A DNA stretch of 13,003 bases from an uncultured Saprospiraceae bacterium. Its GTDB lineage: Bacteria; Bacteroidota; Bacteroidia; Chitinophagales; Saprospiraceae. The notes under the pieces are model-generated. The model was given only the letters and a program-made list of their open reading frames with translations. It was not told where the DNA came from and searched no databases. This document shows, in pieces, positions 7,127-13,003 of the stretch; position 1 is the first letter of the stretch; each line of letters opens with the position of its first letter. Location: the NCBI GenBank assembly GCA_937959375.1, contig CALGLS010000518.1:1-13003 (forward strand). The letters are read 5' to 3'. The translations under genes were made by a program, and so were the position numbers.

Positions 7127-9403
7127 ATGAGTAAAAAATTACTATTGACGCTTGGCCTTATTATCGGCCTGATTGGCTGTACTTTTGCACAAAAAGGAAC
7201 AATTAGAGGAAATGTATTCGACAAAGATTCCGGAGAGCCGATTATGTTTGGAAATGTCTACTTAGTAGGCTCTAACCTTGGAGGAAATACGGATATTGAT
7301 GGTTTCTTCTCTATTTCTAATGTTCCTGTAGGTACCTACACCCTCGCAGCAAGTTACATCGGTTATGATAGTACTTCTGTGCAAGTTGTCGTAAAGAAAG
7401 GATCGATAAAATATGAAAACCTTTATCTCAGCCCTTCTGGTATTGAGCTGCAGACGATTGATATTTCTGGTAAAAGAGAAGCTGCAAAAAAAGATGTCCA
7501 AATCTCAACCGTTACCGTCTCCGCACAGCAGATCAAAGCATTGCCAACCATTGGAGGTGAGGCTGATATCGCGCAGTATCTAACCGTTATTCCCGGTGTC
7601 ATTGTTACAGGAGATCAAGGCGGACAAATCTACATAAGGGGAGGTTCACCCATTCAGAATAAAATCATGCTGGATGGTATGCGAATTTACAACCCGTTTC
7701 ACTCGATTGGTTTCTTCTCCGTTTTTGAAACAGAGGCAATTAAAAGTGTGGATGTCCTAACTGGTGGTTTCAATGCTGAATATGGAGGAGCTACTTCAGC
7801 CATAGTTGATATCACGACTCGTGATGGTAACAAGAAAAATTTTGGTGGTTTGGTTTCCGCTAATCCATTTATTTCCAAATTTATGGTGGAAGGTCCCCTT
7901 AAGCGTTTTAATGAAGAAAGAGGTGGATCAATTTCTTTCATGCTCACAGGAAAATATTCTTACTTGGAACAAACCTCTAAGAAAATATACAGTTACGCAG
8001 ACTCTGCTGGTTTGCCATATAATTTTCAAGATATTTATGGTAATGTTTCTTTTAATGCTCCGAATGGATCTAAACTAAAACTTTTTGGTTTTAATTTCAA
8101 TGATGATGTTAATTTTCAAGACCTAGCACGATTTAATTGGAACAACTTTGGAATGGGAGCAAACTTCACTTTAGTTCCTCCTGCCTCTACTTTATTAATC
8201 GGAGGTACAGCTGCTTTTTCTAATTATGATATCTCATTGGACGAAGTAGATTCTGATCCGCGTAGTAGTAGCATTACAACGTACAATGTAGATTTCAACT
8301 TTACTTATTTTCATAAAGACAATGAGTTGAAATACGGTTTCGAATTTAATGGATTCAACACCAATTTTAAATTCAAAAATATTTTTGGTTTTGATTTCGA
8401 ACAACGTGATTTCACAACTGAGTTGTCTGGTTACATGAAATATAAGATCAAAATGAAAAACTTAGTAGTAGAGCCTAGCTTTAGAGCCATCTATTACGCC
8501 TCTCAGTCGCGTTTTTCATTAGAGCCAAGGTTCGGGCTTAAATATAACATAACGGACAGGATACGCTTTAAAATGGGTGCAGGAGTCTATACGCAGAATT
8601 TGTTGAGTACCGTAAACGAAGAAGACGTAGTGAATCTGTTTGTTGGATTCTTGGCTGGACCAGAAGAAACGGTTTTCGAACCAGGTACTCGTGAAGAAAC
8701 TGAAGATAAATTGCAACGTGCCATTCACGGTGTTGCAGGTTTTGAATTTGACATAACAGACCAAATTGAGTTAAACGTTGAGCCTTACTACAAAAAGTTT
8801 ACGCAACTCATCAATATCAATAGAAACAAACTTGTTGCAGAAGATCCTGATTACTCTAAAGAAACAGGAGATGCCTATGGACTTGACTTTTTGGTGAAAT
8901 ACGAAGCGCGTCAACTTTACCTTTGGCTAACCTACTCAATCGGTTATGTTAACCGATTTGATGGAGAACAAACTTATCCAACCATTTTTGATCGTCGACA
9001 CAATGTCAACTTTTTAGGAACCTATACTTTTGGTGATAAGAAAAACTGGGAATTTGGTGCACGTTGGAATATGGGATCAGGTTTCCCTTTTACGTTAACT
9101 CAAGGTTTCTTTGGACGACATGATTACTTTGGTGGTTTGAGTAGTAATTACAATACAGATCAGCCTAGACTTGAAGTGATCTATTCTGATGAAAGAAATA
9201 GTGGTCGTCTTCCATACTACCACCGCCTTGACTTCTCATTGAAAAACACCATCAAGTTTTCCAAAAGAACAAGTCTTGAAACCATTGCAAGTGTAACCAA
9301 TGTCTACAACAGACAGAATATCTTCTTCTTTGATCGAGTGGCTTATGAACGAAGAGACCAATTACCTATTTTGCCAAGTTTAGGCTTGATTTTTAAATTT
9401 TAA
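7127..9403 (+). CDS. TonB-dependent outer-membrane receptor with carboxypeptidase-regulatory-like N-terminal domain
   Basis: This 758-residue outer-membrane protein would import an unknown ligand using TonB energy. A signal sequence (about 1-21, ending CTFAQ) is followed by a carboxypeptidase-D-regulatory-like beta-sandwich (about 23-104: GTIRGNVFDKDSGEP ... GGNTDIDGFFSISNVPVGTYTL). Next comes the plug (about 120-232, with IYIRGGSP, MLDGMRIYNP and GGFNAEYGG). The rest, about 236-758, is a beta-barrel ending in a terminal Phe. It is shorter than SusC proteins and no SusD-like gene is adjacent, so it is probably not a polysaccharide-utilization receptor. The start at 7127 fits the signal peptide and the promoter box; the frame also stays open to a TTG at 7082. 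The LIGC just before the cleavage site resembles a lipobox, leaving some doubt about which signal peptidase acts. Confidence 0.93.
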   Translation: MSKKLLLTLGLIIGLIGCTFAQKGTIRGNVFDKDSGEPIMFGNVYLVGSNLGGNTDIDGFFSISNVPVGTYTLAASYIGYDSTSVQVVVKKGSIKYENLYLSPSGIELQTIDISGKREAAKKDVQISTVTVSAQQIKALPTIGGEADIAQYLTVIPGVIVTGDQGGQIYIRGGSPIQNKIMLDGMRIYNPFHSIGFFSVFETEAIKSVDVLTGGFNAEYGGATSAIVDITTRDGNKKNFGGLVSANPFISKFMVEGPLKRFNEERGGSISFMLTGKYSYLEQTSKKIYSYADSAGLPYNFQDIYGNVSFNAPNGSKLKLFGFNFNDDVNFQDLARFNWNNFGMGANFTLVPPASTLLIGGTAAFSNYDISLDEVDSDPRSSSITTYNVDFNFTYFHKDNELKYGFEFNGFNTNFKFKNIFGFDFEQRDFTTELSGYMKYKIKMKNLVVEPSFRAIYYASQSRFSLEPRFGLKYNITDRIRFKMGAGVYTQNLLSTVNEEDVVNLFVGFLAGPEETVFEPGTREETEDKLQRAIHGVAGFEFDITDQIELNVEPYYKKFTQLININRNKLVAEDPDYSKETGDAYGLDFLVKYEARQLYLWLTYSIGYVNRFDGEQTYPTIFDRRHNVNFLGTYTFGDKKNWEFGARWNMGSGFPFTLTQGFFGRHDYFGGLSSNYNTDQPRLEVIYSDERNSGRLPYYHRLDFSLKNTIKFSKRTSLETIASVTNVYNRQNIFFFDRVAYERRDQLPILPSLGLIFKF

Positions 9404-9415
9404 AAACGGAAATTA

Positions 9416-9475
9416 AGTATGTGAATTGGAAATTAACTCACCCCTGTTTAAATCCAATTCACATGCTCTTTTCTA
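9416..9475 (+). terminator. Terminator hairpin downstream of the TonB receptor
   Basis: Positions 9416-9430 pair with 9453-9467 over 15 bp with one G-U pair (core ATGTGAATTGGA / TCCAATTCACAT). The loop is 22 nt and the stem is followed by CTTTTCT. It begins 13 bp past the receptor's stop codon and would limit read-through into the deiminase gene 40 bp further on. Confidence 0.65.
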
Positions 9476-9506
9476 ATAGAACATCTACTTACTAAAATCA
9501 CAAACC

Positions 9507-11300
9507 ATGAAACCAGTTTTTACAACAAACTTCCTTTCTCGTTTCTCTTCTCTTTTATTCTCGCTTCTTGTTGTTACTAGTAGCTTTGCGCAAAGCACAG
9601 ATGAAATGCTACCTAAAGGATTTGCAGAAGGCGAGGAGTTGCTAATTCCTGCTTACAATGAATGGCGCCAAAACCGCACAGTAGTTGCTTGTGAGCCACT
9701 ACCTGCTGATGCTTCAATTCGAACAATGGCAGAATGGGAAGAGTTACAAGCCTTGGCAATTACTTGGACTGGGTTTACCGGAATTCTTACACAGATTGTT
9801 GCTGCTGCTGTTGAGCAATGTCAAGTGATTATCATTTGTACAAATCAAGCTCCTGTCATCAATCAATTGAATGCCCAAGGAATTGATTTGACCAATGTCA
9901 CCTTTGTCGAAGATGATTACAATAGTATTTGGATTCGTGATTATGGACCAAACACCGTTTACTTGAATGATGTAGAAACACTTGGATTTGTTGATTGGAT
10001 TTACAATCGTCCAAGACCTTTGGATGATGCAGTTCCTGAAGTCATCGCTGACGAATTGAATATTCCGCTTTATTGCACTACTAATGCACCAACCGATTTG
10101 GTACATACTGGAGGTAATTTTATGGCGGATGGTTTAGGAATGGCATTTTCCTCAGAATTGGTACTAGAAGAAAACGATGCTTCCAATCAATGGGGAACAA
10201 GTAATCATTCTCCAGAAGATATCGATCAAATTATGAGCGACTATATGGGCATTGATCTTTATCCTAAAATGACCGTTTTGCCGTATGATGCCATTCACCA
10301 TATCGACATGCACATGAAGTTGTTGAATGAAACAACATTGTTGGTTGGAGAATATCCTGAAGGAATTGCTGATGGTCCTCAGATTGAAGCAAACATTCAG
10401 TACGTGTTGTCTAATTTCACAACGCCTTATGGCACCCCATATCGAATTGTTCGTATGCCTATGCCCCCTGAAGGTAATGCATACCCAAACACAAACGGTG
10501 ATTATAGAACATATACGAATGCCGTTTTTGTAAACAAAGCCATTCTTCTACCTGTTTACGAAGAGCAATATGATACAACAGCTATTCGCATCTGGCAAGA
10601 AGAAATGCCTGGTTATGAAGTGGTAGGAATTGATTGTAATGATATCATTCCTTTGAGTGGAGCGATTCACTGTATCACTAAAGAAATAGGAACAGATAAT
10701 CCACTTTTGATTACCCACCAACAGTTACGCAACGTGACTACGGCTAATACTAATGACTATTTAGTAGAAGCAAATATCAAACACAGAGAAGGAATTAGCT
10801 ATGCAGTGATGTATTACAAAACCGACTTGAATGCGGCTTACACGGCAGTGGCAATGACGAGTTTAGGAGATAATAACTGGGAAGCAGCTATCCCTAATCA
10901 ACCAGAAGGAACAACGGTTTACTACTACATCGATGCAGAAGCAAATGATGGCAAAAAGCAAGTTCGTCCAATCACAGCTCCTGAAGGTTACTTTAACTTT
11001 ACCGTTTCTGGCTTTGTTTCTACTGAAAATTTGGTAGCATCTTCTGAGATCAAAGCTATATTCCCAAATCCTGCTTCAGCAATAACATGTATTCCAATAC
11101 AAACCAATCAATTGATTGCAGACGCATCTATTGAACTGACAGATGTGTTAGGTAGAACATTAGCTATTGTTTTTGAAGGAGATATTCCTGCTGGAGAATC
11201 AAAGTACTTTATCGATGCTGCTGAATACGAGGCTGGAACTTATTTTGTTCGTTTGAATAACGCGCAAAGCTCAGTTACTCAAAAGCTGATGATAAAGTAG
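9507..11300 (+). CDS. Secreted peptidylarginine deiminase-like enzyme (PAD_porph family) with T9SS type A sorting domain
   Basis: This 597-residue protein probably hydrolyses a guanidino group to a ureido group (arginine to citrulline, or agmatine to carbamoylputrescine), releasing ammonia. Signal peptide 1-29 (ending SSFAQ). The deiminase domain (about 60-400) has Asp145 (IWIRDYGP), GGN at 202-204, His265 and Asp267 (HHIDMHM), Asn338 (TYTNAV) and nucleophile Cys389 (GAIHCITKE). Arg168 and Arg170 (YNRPRP) sit where P. gingivalis PPAD has Arg152/Arg154, which hold the substrate's C-terminal carboxylate. An Ig-like beta domain follows (about 405-502), then a type A T9SS sorting domain (about 514-597: FPNPAS ... 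GTYFVRLNNAQSSVTQKLMIK). Secretion signals make intracellular agmatine use unlikely. Likely cell-surface or secreted. No promoter box is visible in the short gap after the receptor's terminator. Confidence 0.9.
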   Translation: MKPVFTTNFLSRFSSLLFSLLVVTSSFAQSTDEMLPKGFAEGEELLIPAYNEWRQNRTVVACEPLPADASIRTMAEWEELQALAITWTGFTGILTQIVAAAVEQCQVIIICTNQAPVINQLNAQGIDLTNVTFVEDDYNSIWIRDYGPNTVYLNDVETLGFVDWIYNRPRPLDDAVPEVIADELNIPLYCTTNAPTDLVHTGGNFMADGLGMAFSSELVLEENDASNQWGTSNHSPEDIDQIMSDYMGIDLYPKMTVLPYDAIHHIDMHMKLLNETTLLVGEYPEGIADGPQIEANIQYVLSNFTTPYGTPYRIVRMPMPPEGNAYPNTNGDYRTYTNAVFVNKAILLPVYEEQYDTTAIRIWQEEMPGYEVVGIDCNDIIPLSGAIHCITKEIGTDNPLLITHQQLRNVTTANTNDYLVEANIKHREGISYAVMYYKTDLNAAYTAVAMTSLGDNNWEAAIPNQPEGTTVYYYIDAEANDGKKQVRPITAPEGYFNFTVSGFVSTENLVASSEIKAIFPNPASAITCIPIQTNQLIADASIELTDVLGRTLAIVFEGDIPAGESKYFIDAAEYEAGTYFVRLNNAQSSVTQKLMIK

Positions 11301-11327
11301 GCGTAGAAAAAAATTACTTGAATAAGA

Positions 11328-11349
11328 TTGGTTTAGGAGTCCTAACCAA
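11328..11349 (+). terminator. Small hairpin after the deiminase gene
   Basis: TTGGTTTAGG (11328-11337) pairs with CCTAACCAA (11341-11349) with one bulged base and a 3-nt loop. No T tract follows, so it is probably an accessory RNA fold ahead of the main terminator at 11365-11396. Confidence 0.35.
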
Positions 11350-11364
11350 CTTAAAATAAAAATA

Positions 11365-11396
11365 GCCCTGGAATAACTATTCCAGGGCATTTTTTT
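11365..11396. terminator. Strong bidirectional Rho-independent terminator
   Basis: GCCCTGGAATA (11365-11375) and TATTCCAGGGC (11378-11388) are perfect reverse complements with a minimal loop. Seven T residues follow on the plus strand (11390-11396), and the minus strand reads into TATTTTTATTTT. It lies between the plus-strand deiminase and minus-strand H1-like genes and would serve both. Confidence 0.92.
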
Positions 11397-11423
11397 GCTA
11401 GTACTAAATTAGCCGAAAGATTT

Positions 11424-11936
11424 TTATTTCTTCTTGCTAGTAGACTTACGACGTGCGGTCGTCTTTTTAGCAGTAGTCTTTCTTTTAGGAGCTGCTTTTC
11501 TAGTTGTCTTCTTAGCGGTAGCCTTCTTTGCAGTAGTCTTACGCTTAGGAGCAGCCTTTTTAGCAGTTGCTTTTCTAGTTGTCTTCTTAGCAGTTGACTT
11601 CTTTGCAGTAGTCTTACGCTTAGGAGCAGCTTTTTTAGCAGTTGCTTTTCTAGTTGTCTTCTTAGCAGTCGACTTCTTTGCAGTAGTCTTACGCTTAGGA
11701 GCAGCCTTTTTAGCAGTTGCTTTTTTAGTTGTCTTCTTAGCAGTTGACTTCTTTGCAGTAGTCTTGCGCTTAGGAGCAGCTTTTTTAGCAGTTGCTTTTT
11801 TTGCAGTCGACTTCTTTGCAGTAGTCTTCTTTTTAGCAGCAGTCTTACGCTTAGGCGCAGCTTTTGCTCGGGTAGCAGTCGCTTTCTTTGCTTTCGCTTT
11901 TGAAGCAGACTTGCTTGTTGATTTTTTTACAGCCAT
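11424..11936 (-). CDS. Histone H1-like lysine-rich nucleoid protein, repeat-built
   Basis: From the ATG at 11934-11936 this gives 170 residues, 62 of them Lys (36%), with nearly all the rest Ala, Thr, Arg, Ser and Pro. There is no hydrophobic segment. The chain is a series of AAPKRK-TTAKK-STAKK-TTRK-ATAKK modules. AAPKRK starts at residues 26, 53, 78, 103, 128 and 148, and three consecutive steps are exactly 25 residues (75 bp). This resembles eukaryotic H1 tails and bacterial H1-like proteins (Chlamydia Hc types, AlgP-like proteins), which bind DNA non-specifically and help compact the nucleoid. Binding here is inferred from composition. The frame stays open upstream to a TTG at 11981, but MAVKKSTSKS is the natural start. 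The gene ends before a bidirectional terminator. A 175-codon antisense frame is a by-product of the biased codons. Confidence 0.88.
   Translation of the reverse strand: MAVKKSTSKSASKAKAKKATATRAKAAPKRKTAAKKKTTAKKSTAKKATAKKAAPKRKTTAKKSTAKKTTKKATAKKAAPKRKTTAKKSTAKKTTRKATAKKAAPKRKTTAKKSTAKKTTRKATAKKAAPKRKTTAKKATAKKTTRKAAPKRKTTAKKTTARRKSTSKKK
11479..11850 (-). repeat. Tandem 75-bp coding repeats inside the H1-like gene
   Basis: The TTACGCTTAGGAGCAGC segment recurs with its key bases at 11541, 11616, 11691 and 11766 (as TTGCGCTTAGG), an exact 75-bp period. Diverged outer copies lie 60 bp before and 81 bp after this series. Copies differ mainly by silent changes such as GTTGACTTC against GTCGACTTC. 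Such repeats are prone to copy-number change by slippage or recombination. Confidence 0.9.
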
Positions 11937-12052
11937 TGTAAAAAGTTTAGTTAATAAATAAGCTCGTGCACAACGAAACAATTATTATTCCATTCTACAA
12001 AAAAATGTAATATGGTAATTGTGAACGAGGTGCTTTAACGAGAAGTGTTACG

Positions 12053-12128
12053 TCTTTATTTGAATTTTGTTTTTCTTTTTAGTGTTTTCTTTTTTTTGAA
12101 AAACAAAACTGCAAAATTCAAATAAAGA
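12053..12128. repeat. Perfect 17-bp inverted repeat with 42-nt T-rich spacer
   Basis: TCTTTATTTGAATTTTG (12053-12069) and CAAAATTCAAATAAAGA (12112-12128) are exact reverse complements. Inside, TTTTGTTTTTC and GAAAAACAAAA are also complementary, so two alternative or slipped stems can form. If the H1-like gene is transcribed from further upstream, this would be a large stem-loop in its 5' leader; otherwise it could be a protein-binding site. Confidence 0.7.
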
Positions 12129-12237
12129 TTTGCAACAAGTTTCATGAAATTAAAATCGTTTTTTCAATGATCTTTTTAAAACTAGAAATGTGTTTTTCAA
12201 AAACGTTTTTTTGATTTTATAACTTCCTAATTTTTAG

Positions 12238-12268
12238 CAAAGTAATTGAATTTTTATTTACTAATCAA
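12238..12268 (-). promoter_or_regulatory. Candidate promoter for the H1-like gene
   Basis: On the minus strand TTG (12266-12268) is followed after 20 nt by TTACTTTG (12238-12245), a one-mismatch version of TAnnTTTG at plausible spacing. It would give a leader of about 295 nt containing the 12053-12128 stem. In DNA this AT-rich such matches arise by chance, so the call is weak. Confidence 0.3.
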
Positions 12269-12646
12269 GTGTCTTCAAAAAAAAAAACTTTTCGCACTTT
12301 TTTTTTATTAGTTTATTTAGAAAATATAACCCTGCTTTTTTGTAAATAAAAAGAAAAAAATAAAGACGAAGAGTAGTAGTTTTTTAACTGTTTTTTTGAT
12401 GTCTTTTACTGTTGTAATTTCTTCCAAAAGCTACTTACCAATTTTTTAAAAGAGAAATTTTAAACTGTTTGCTTTGAAAGAATTTAATTGGAATAGGAAT
12501 AAAAAAAGAATGATGTTTTTGTGTAAACATAAAGGCTTGTATCTTGCTGTTAATGAATGAGTTGTCGTTTGTTTTGGTTTTTATAAAATCAATTGTTTTT
12601 AAAAGTAGAAAAACGTGTTTTATGTGTTGAGAAAGTAAATAATCTA

Positions 12647-12676
12647 GTTTTGTTTGTTTGTCAAAACAAACAAAAC
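12647..12676. repeat. Perfect 13-bp hairpin with 4-nt loop in AT-rich region
   Basis: GTTTTGTTTGTTT (12647-12659) and AAACAAACAAAAC (12664-12676) are exact reverse complements around the loop GTCA. No T tract follows on either strand, so a standard terminator is unlikely. The adjoining TAGTTTTG (12645-12652) fits TAnnTTTG on the plus strand but overlaps the stem. Confidence 0.65.
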
Positions 12677-12765
12677 ACACTACTTAATAAAACAGGAAAT
12701 AAAGGAATGGAAATGTAGAAAAAAAGTTCTTGAAAAAGTTACTTTTTCCCTTGAGATGAAAACAT

Positions 12766-12810
12766 AAAAAAAGCGGTAATAATTTTTCAATTATTACCGC
12801 TTTTTTTTTT
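12766..12810. terminator. Strong Rho-independent terminator for the type B T9SS gene
   Basis: AGCGGTAATAATT (12772-12784) pairs perfectly with AATTATTACCGCT (12789-12801) around the loop TTTC, and flanking A and T runs extend the stem to 19 bp. On the minus strand it follows the stop at 12820 by about 10 bp and ends in seven T residues. The plus strand also has ten T residues, so it can work both ways. Confidence 0.9.
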
Positions 12811-12819
12811 GAAAATAAT

Positions 12820-13003
12820 TTATCGAATTAGAGTTACATCACCCGTTTCCGTTACTATTTCGCCAGTAAAGCGTTCAAATACAATTCTGTAAATATAAAC
12901 ATCGGATGGTGAAGGCTTTCCTTTATGGGTTCCATCCCATCCTGTATCTGGTGTTTCATTGTTGTAAACTAAGGTTCCCCAACGGTTGAAAATTTTAAAT
13001 TCT
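12820..13003 (-). CDS. C-terminal end of a T9SS type B (gliding-motility-associated/CHU_C) cargo protein, partial
   Basis: The right edge cuts this minus-strand gene, leaving its last 60 residues before a TAA stop at 12820-12822. They read FKIFNRWGTLVYNN, GWDGTHKGKPSPSDVYIYRI and TGEIVTETGDVTLIR. This is the standard pattern of the gliding motility-associated C-terminal domain: (Y/F)NRWGxxVY, WDGxxxGxxxPxGVYxY, and a final GxVTLIR/K strand. The domain directs export by the type IX secretion system, usually of large adhesin-like or multi-domain surface proteins. The functional part lies outside the window. A strong terminator follows. Confidence 0.93.
   Translation of the reverse strand, partial: EFKIFNRWGTLVYNNETPDTGWDGTHKGKPSPSDVYIYRIVFERFTGEIVTETGDVTLIR

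Larger units (their letters stand above)
11937..12765. other. Long AT-rich, gene-poor region upstream of the H1-like gene
   Basis: About 830 bp are strikingly rich in A and T, with many T runs on the plus strand. I see no credible ORF. The 81-codon minus frame at 12435-12680 starts at GTG inside a hairpin region and has AT-driven composition. The region contains a 17-bp inverted repeat (12053-12128), a 13-bp hairpin (12647-12676), the palindrome AAAAACGTTTTT and a near-palindrome at 12732-12748. It probably holds the H1-like gene's promoter and leader. Confidence 0.6.

Noticed and set aside
7127..9403. SusC-type receptor of a polysaccharide utilization locus
   Set aside because: The protein is too short for a SusC, and there is no SusD, glycoside hydrolase or sugar regulator nearby.
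9507..11300. Simple cytoplasmic agmatine deiminase
   Set aside because: The signal peptide, Ig-like domain and T9SS sorting domain show an exported protein.
11479..11850. Regularly spaced repeats considered as a CRISPR array
   Set aside because: The 75-bp units are contiguous, in frame and code for a repeated protein module; there are no unique spacers.
11434..11961. 175-codon plus-strand ORF, hydrophobic and repetitive
   Set aside because: It is the exact antisense of the lysine/alanine/threonine-rich H1-like gene. The Phe/Leu/Val-rich composition is the mirror of AAG, GCT and ACT codons, and the terminator and start context favour the minus strand.
12435..12680. 81-codon minus-strand ORF in the AT-rich region
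   Set aside because: It starts with GTG beside a hairpin, has composition driven by AT content, shows no recognisable motif and has no convincing promoter.
1..13003. tRNA, rRNA, phage, toxin-antitoxin or anti-phage defence genes
   Set aside because: I looked for the corresponding motifs and cloverleaf or ribosomal sequence and saw none.

Overview
The window looks like chromosomal DNA of a low-GC member of the Bacteroidota; I cannot place it below phylum. Four things point there. One protein carries a type A T9SS sorting domain (9507-11300), and a gene cut by the right edge ends in a gliding-motility/CHU_C-like type B sorting domain. The TonB-dependent receptor has the carboxypeptidase-regulatory-like N-terminal extension typical of the phylum. 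Two intergenic boxes match the Bacteroidota -7 promoter element TAnnTTTG. Clear Shine-Dalgarno sequences are absent.

Layout, left to right. 1-1239 (+) holds the tail of an OmpR-type response regulator and its histidine kinase, which has two membrane helices and almost no periplasmic loop. A hairpin separates it from 1332-2681 (-), a membrane-anchored M23 peptidase with a GTG start. A 387-bp gap follows, with a perfect 15-bp hairpin and the terminator of the next gene. 3069-4835 (-) encodes an exported protein with three LysM domains. After a 398-bp gap, 5234-6758 (-) is a two-gene unit with an 11-bp overlap: a small lipoprotein (possibly a degenerate L,D-transpeptidase-like protein) followed by a D-2-hydroxyacid dehydrogenase. 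A 368-bp divergent gap contains an inverted-repeat pair resembling a miniature mobile element. 7127-9403 (+) is the TonB-dependent receptor and, past a terminator, 9507-11300 (+) is a secreted peptidylarginine deiminase-like enzyme. 11424-11936 (-) is a histone H1-like, lysine-rich protein built from 75-bp repeats. About 830 bp of very AT-rich, gene-poor DNA follows, then a strong terminator and the 3' end of the type B T9SS gene.

Most of the window concerns the cell envelope: signalling, wall remodelling (M23, LysM, possible LDT-like lipoprotein), outer-membrane import and T9SS secretion. I see no phage, CRISPR, toxin-antitoxin or defence module. The most unusual content is the deiminase, which appears to share the domain order and key residues of Porphyromonas gingivalis PPAD, and the repeat-built H1-like gene next to an AT-rich, hairpin-containing upstream region.
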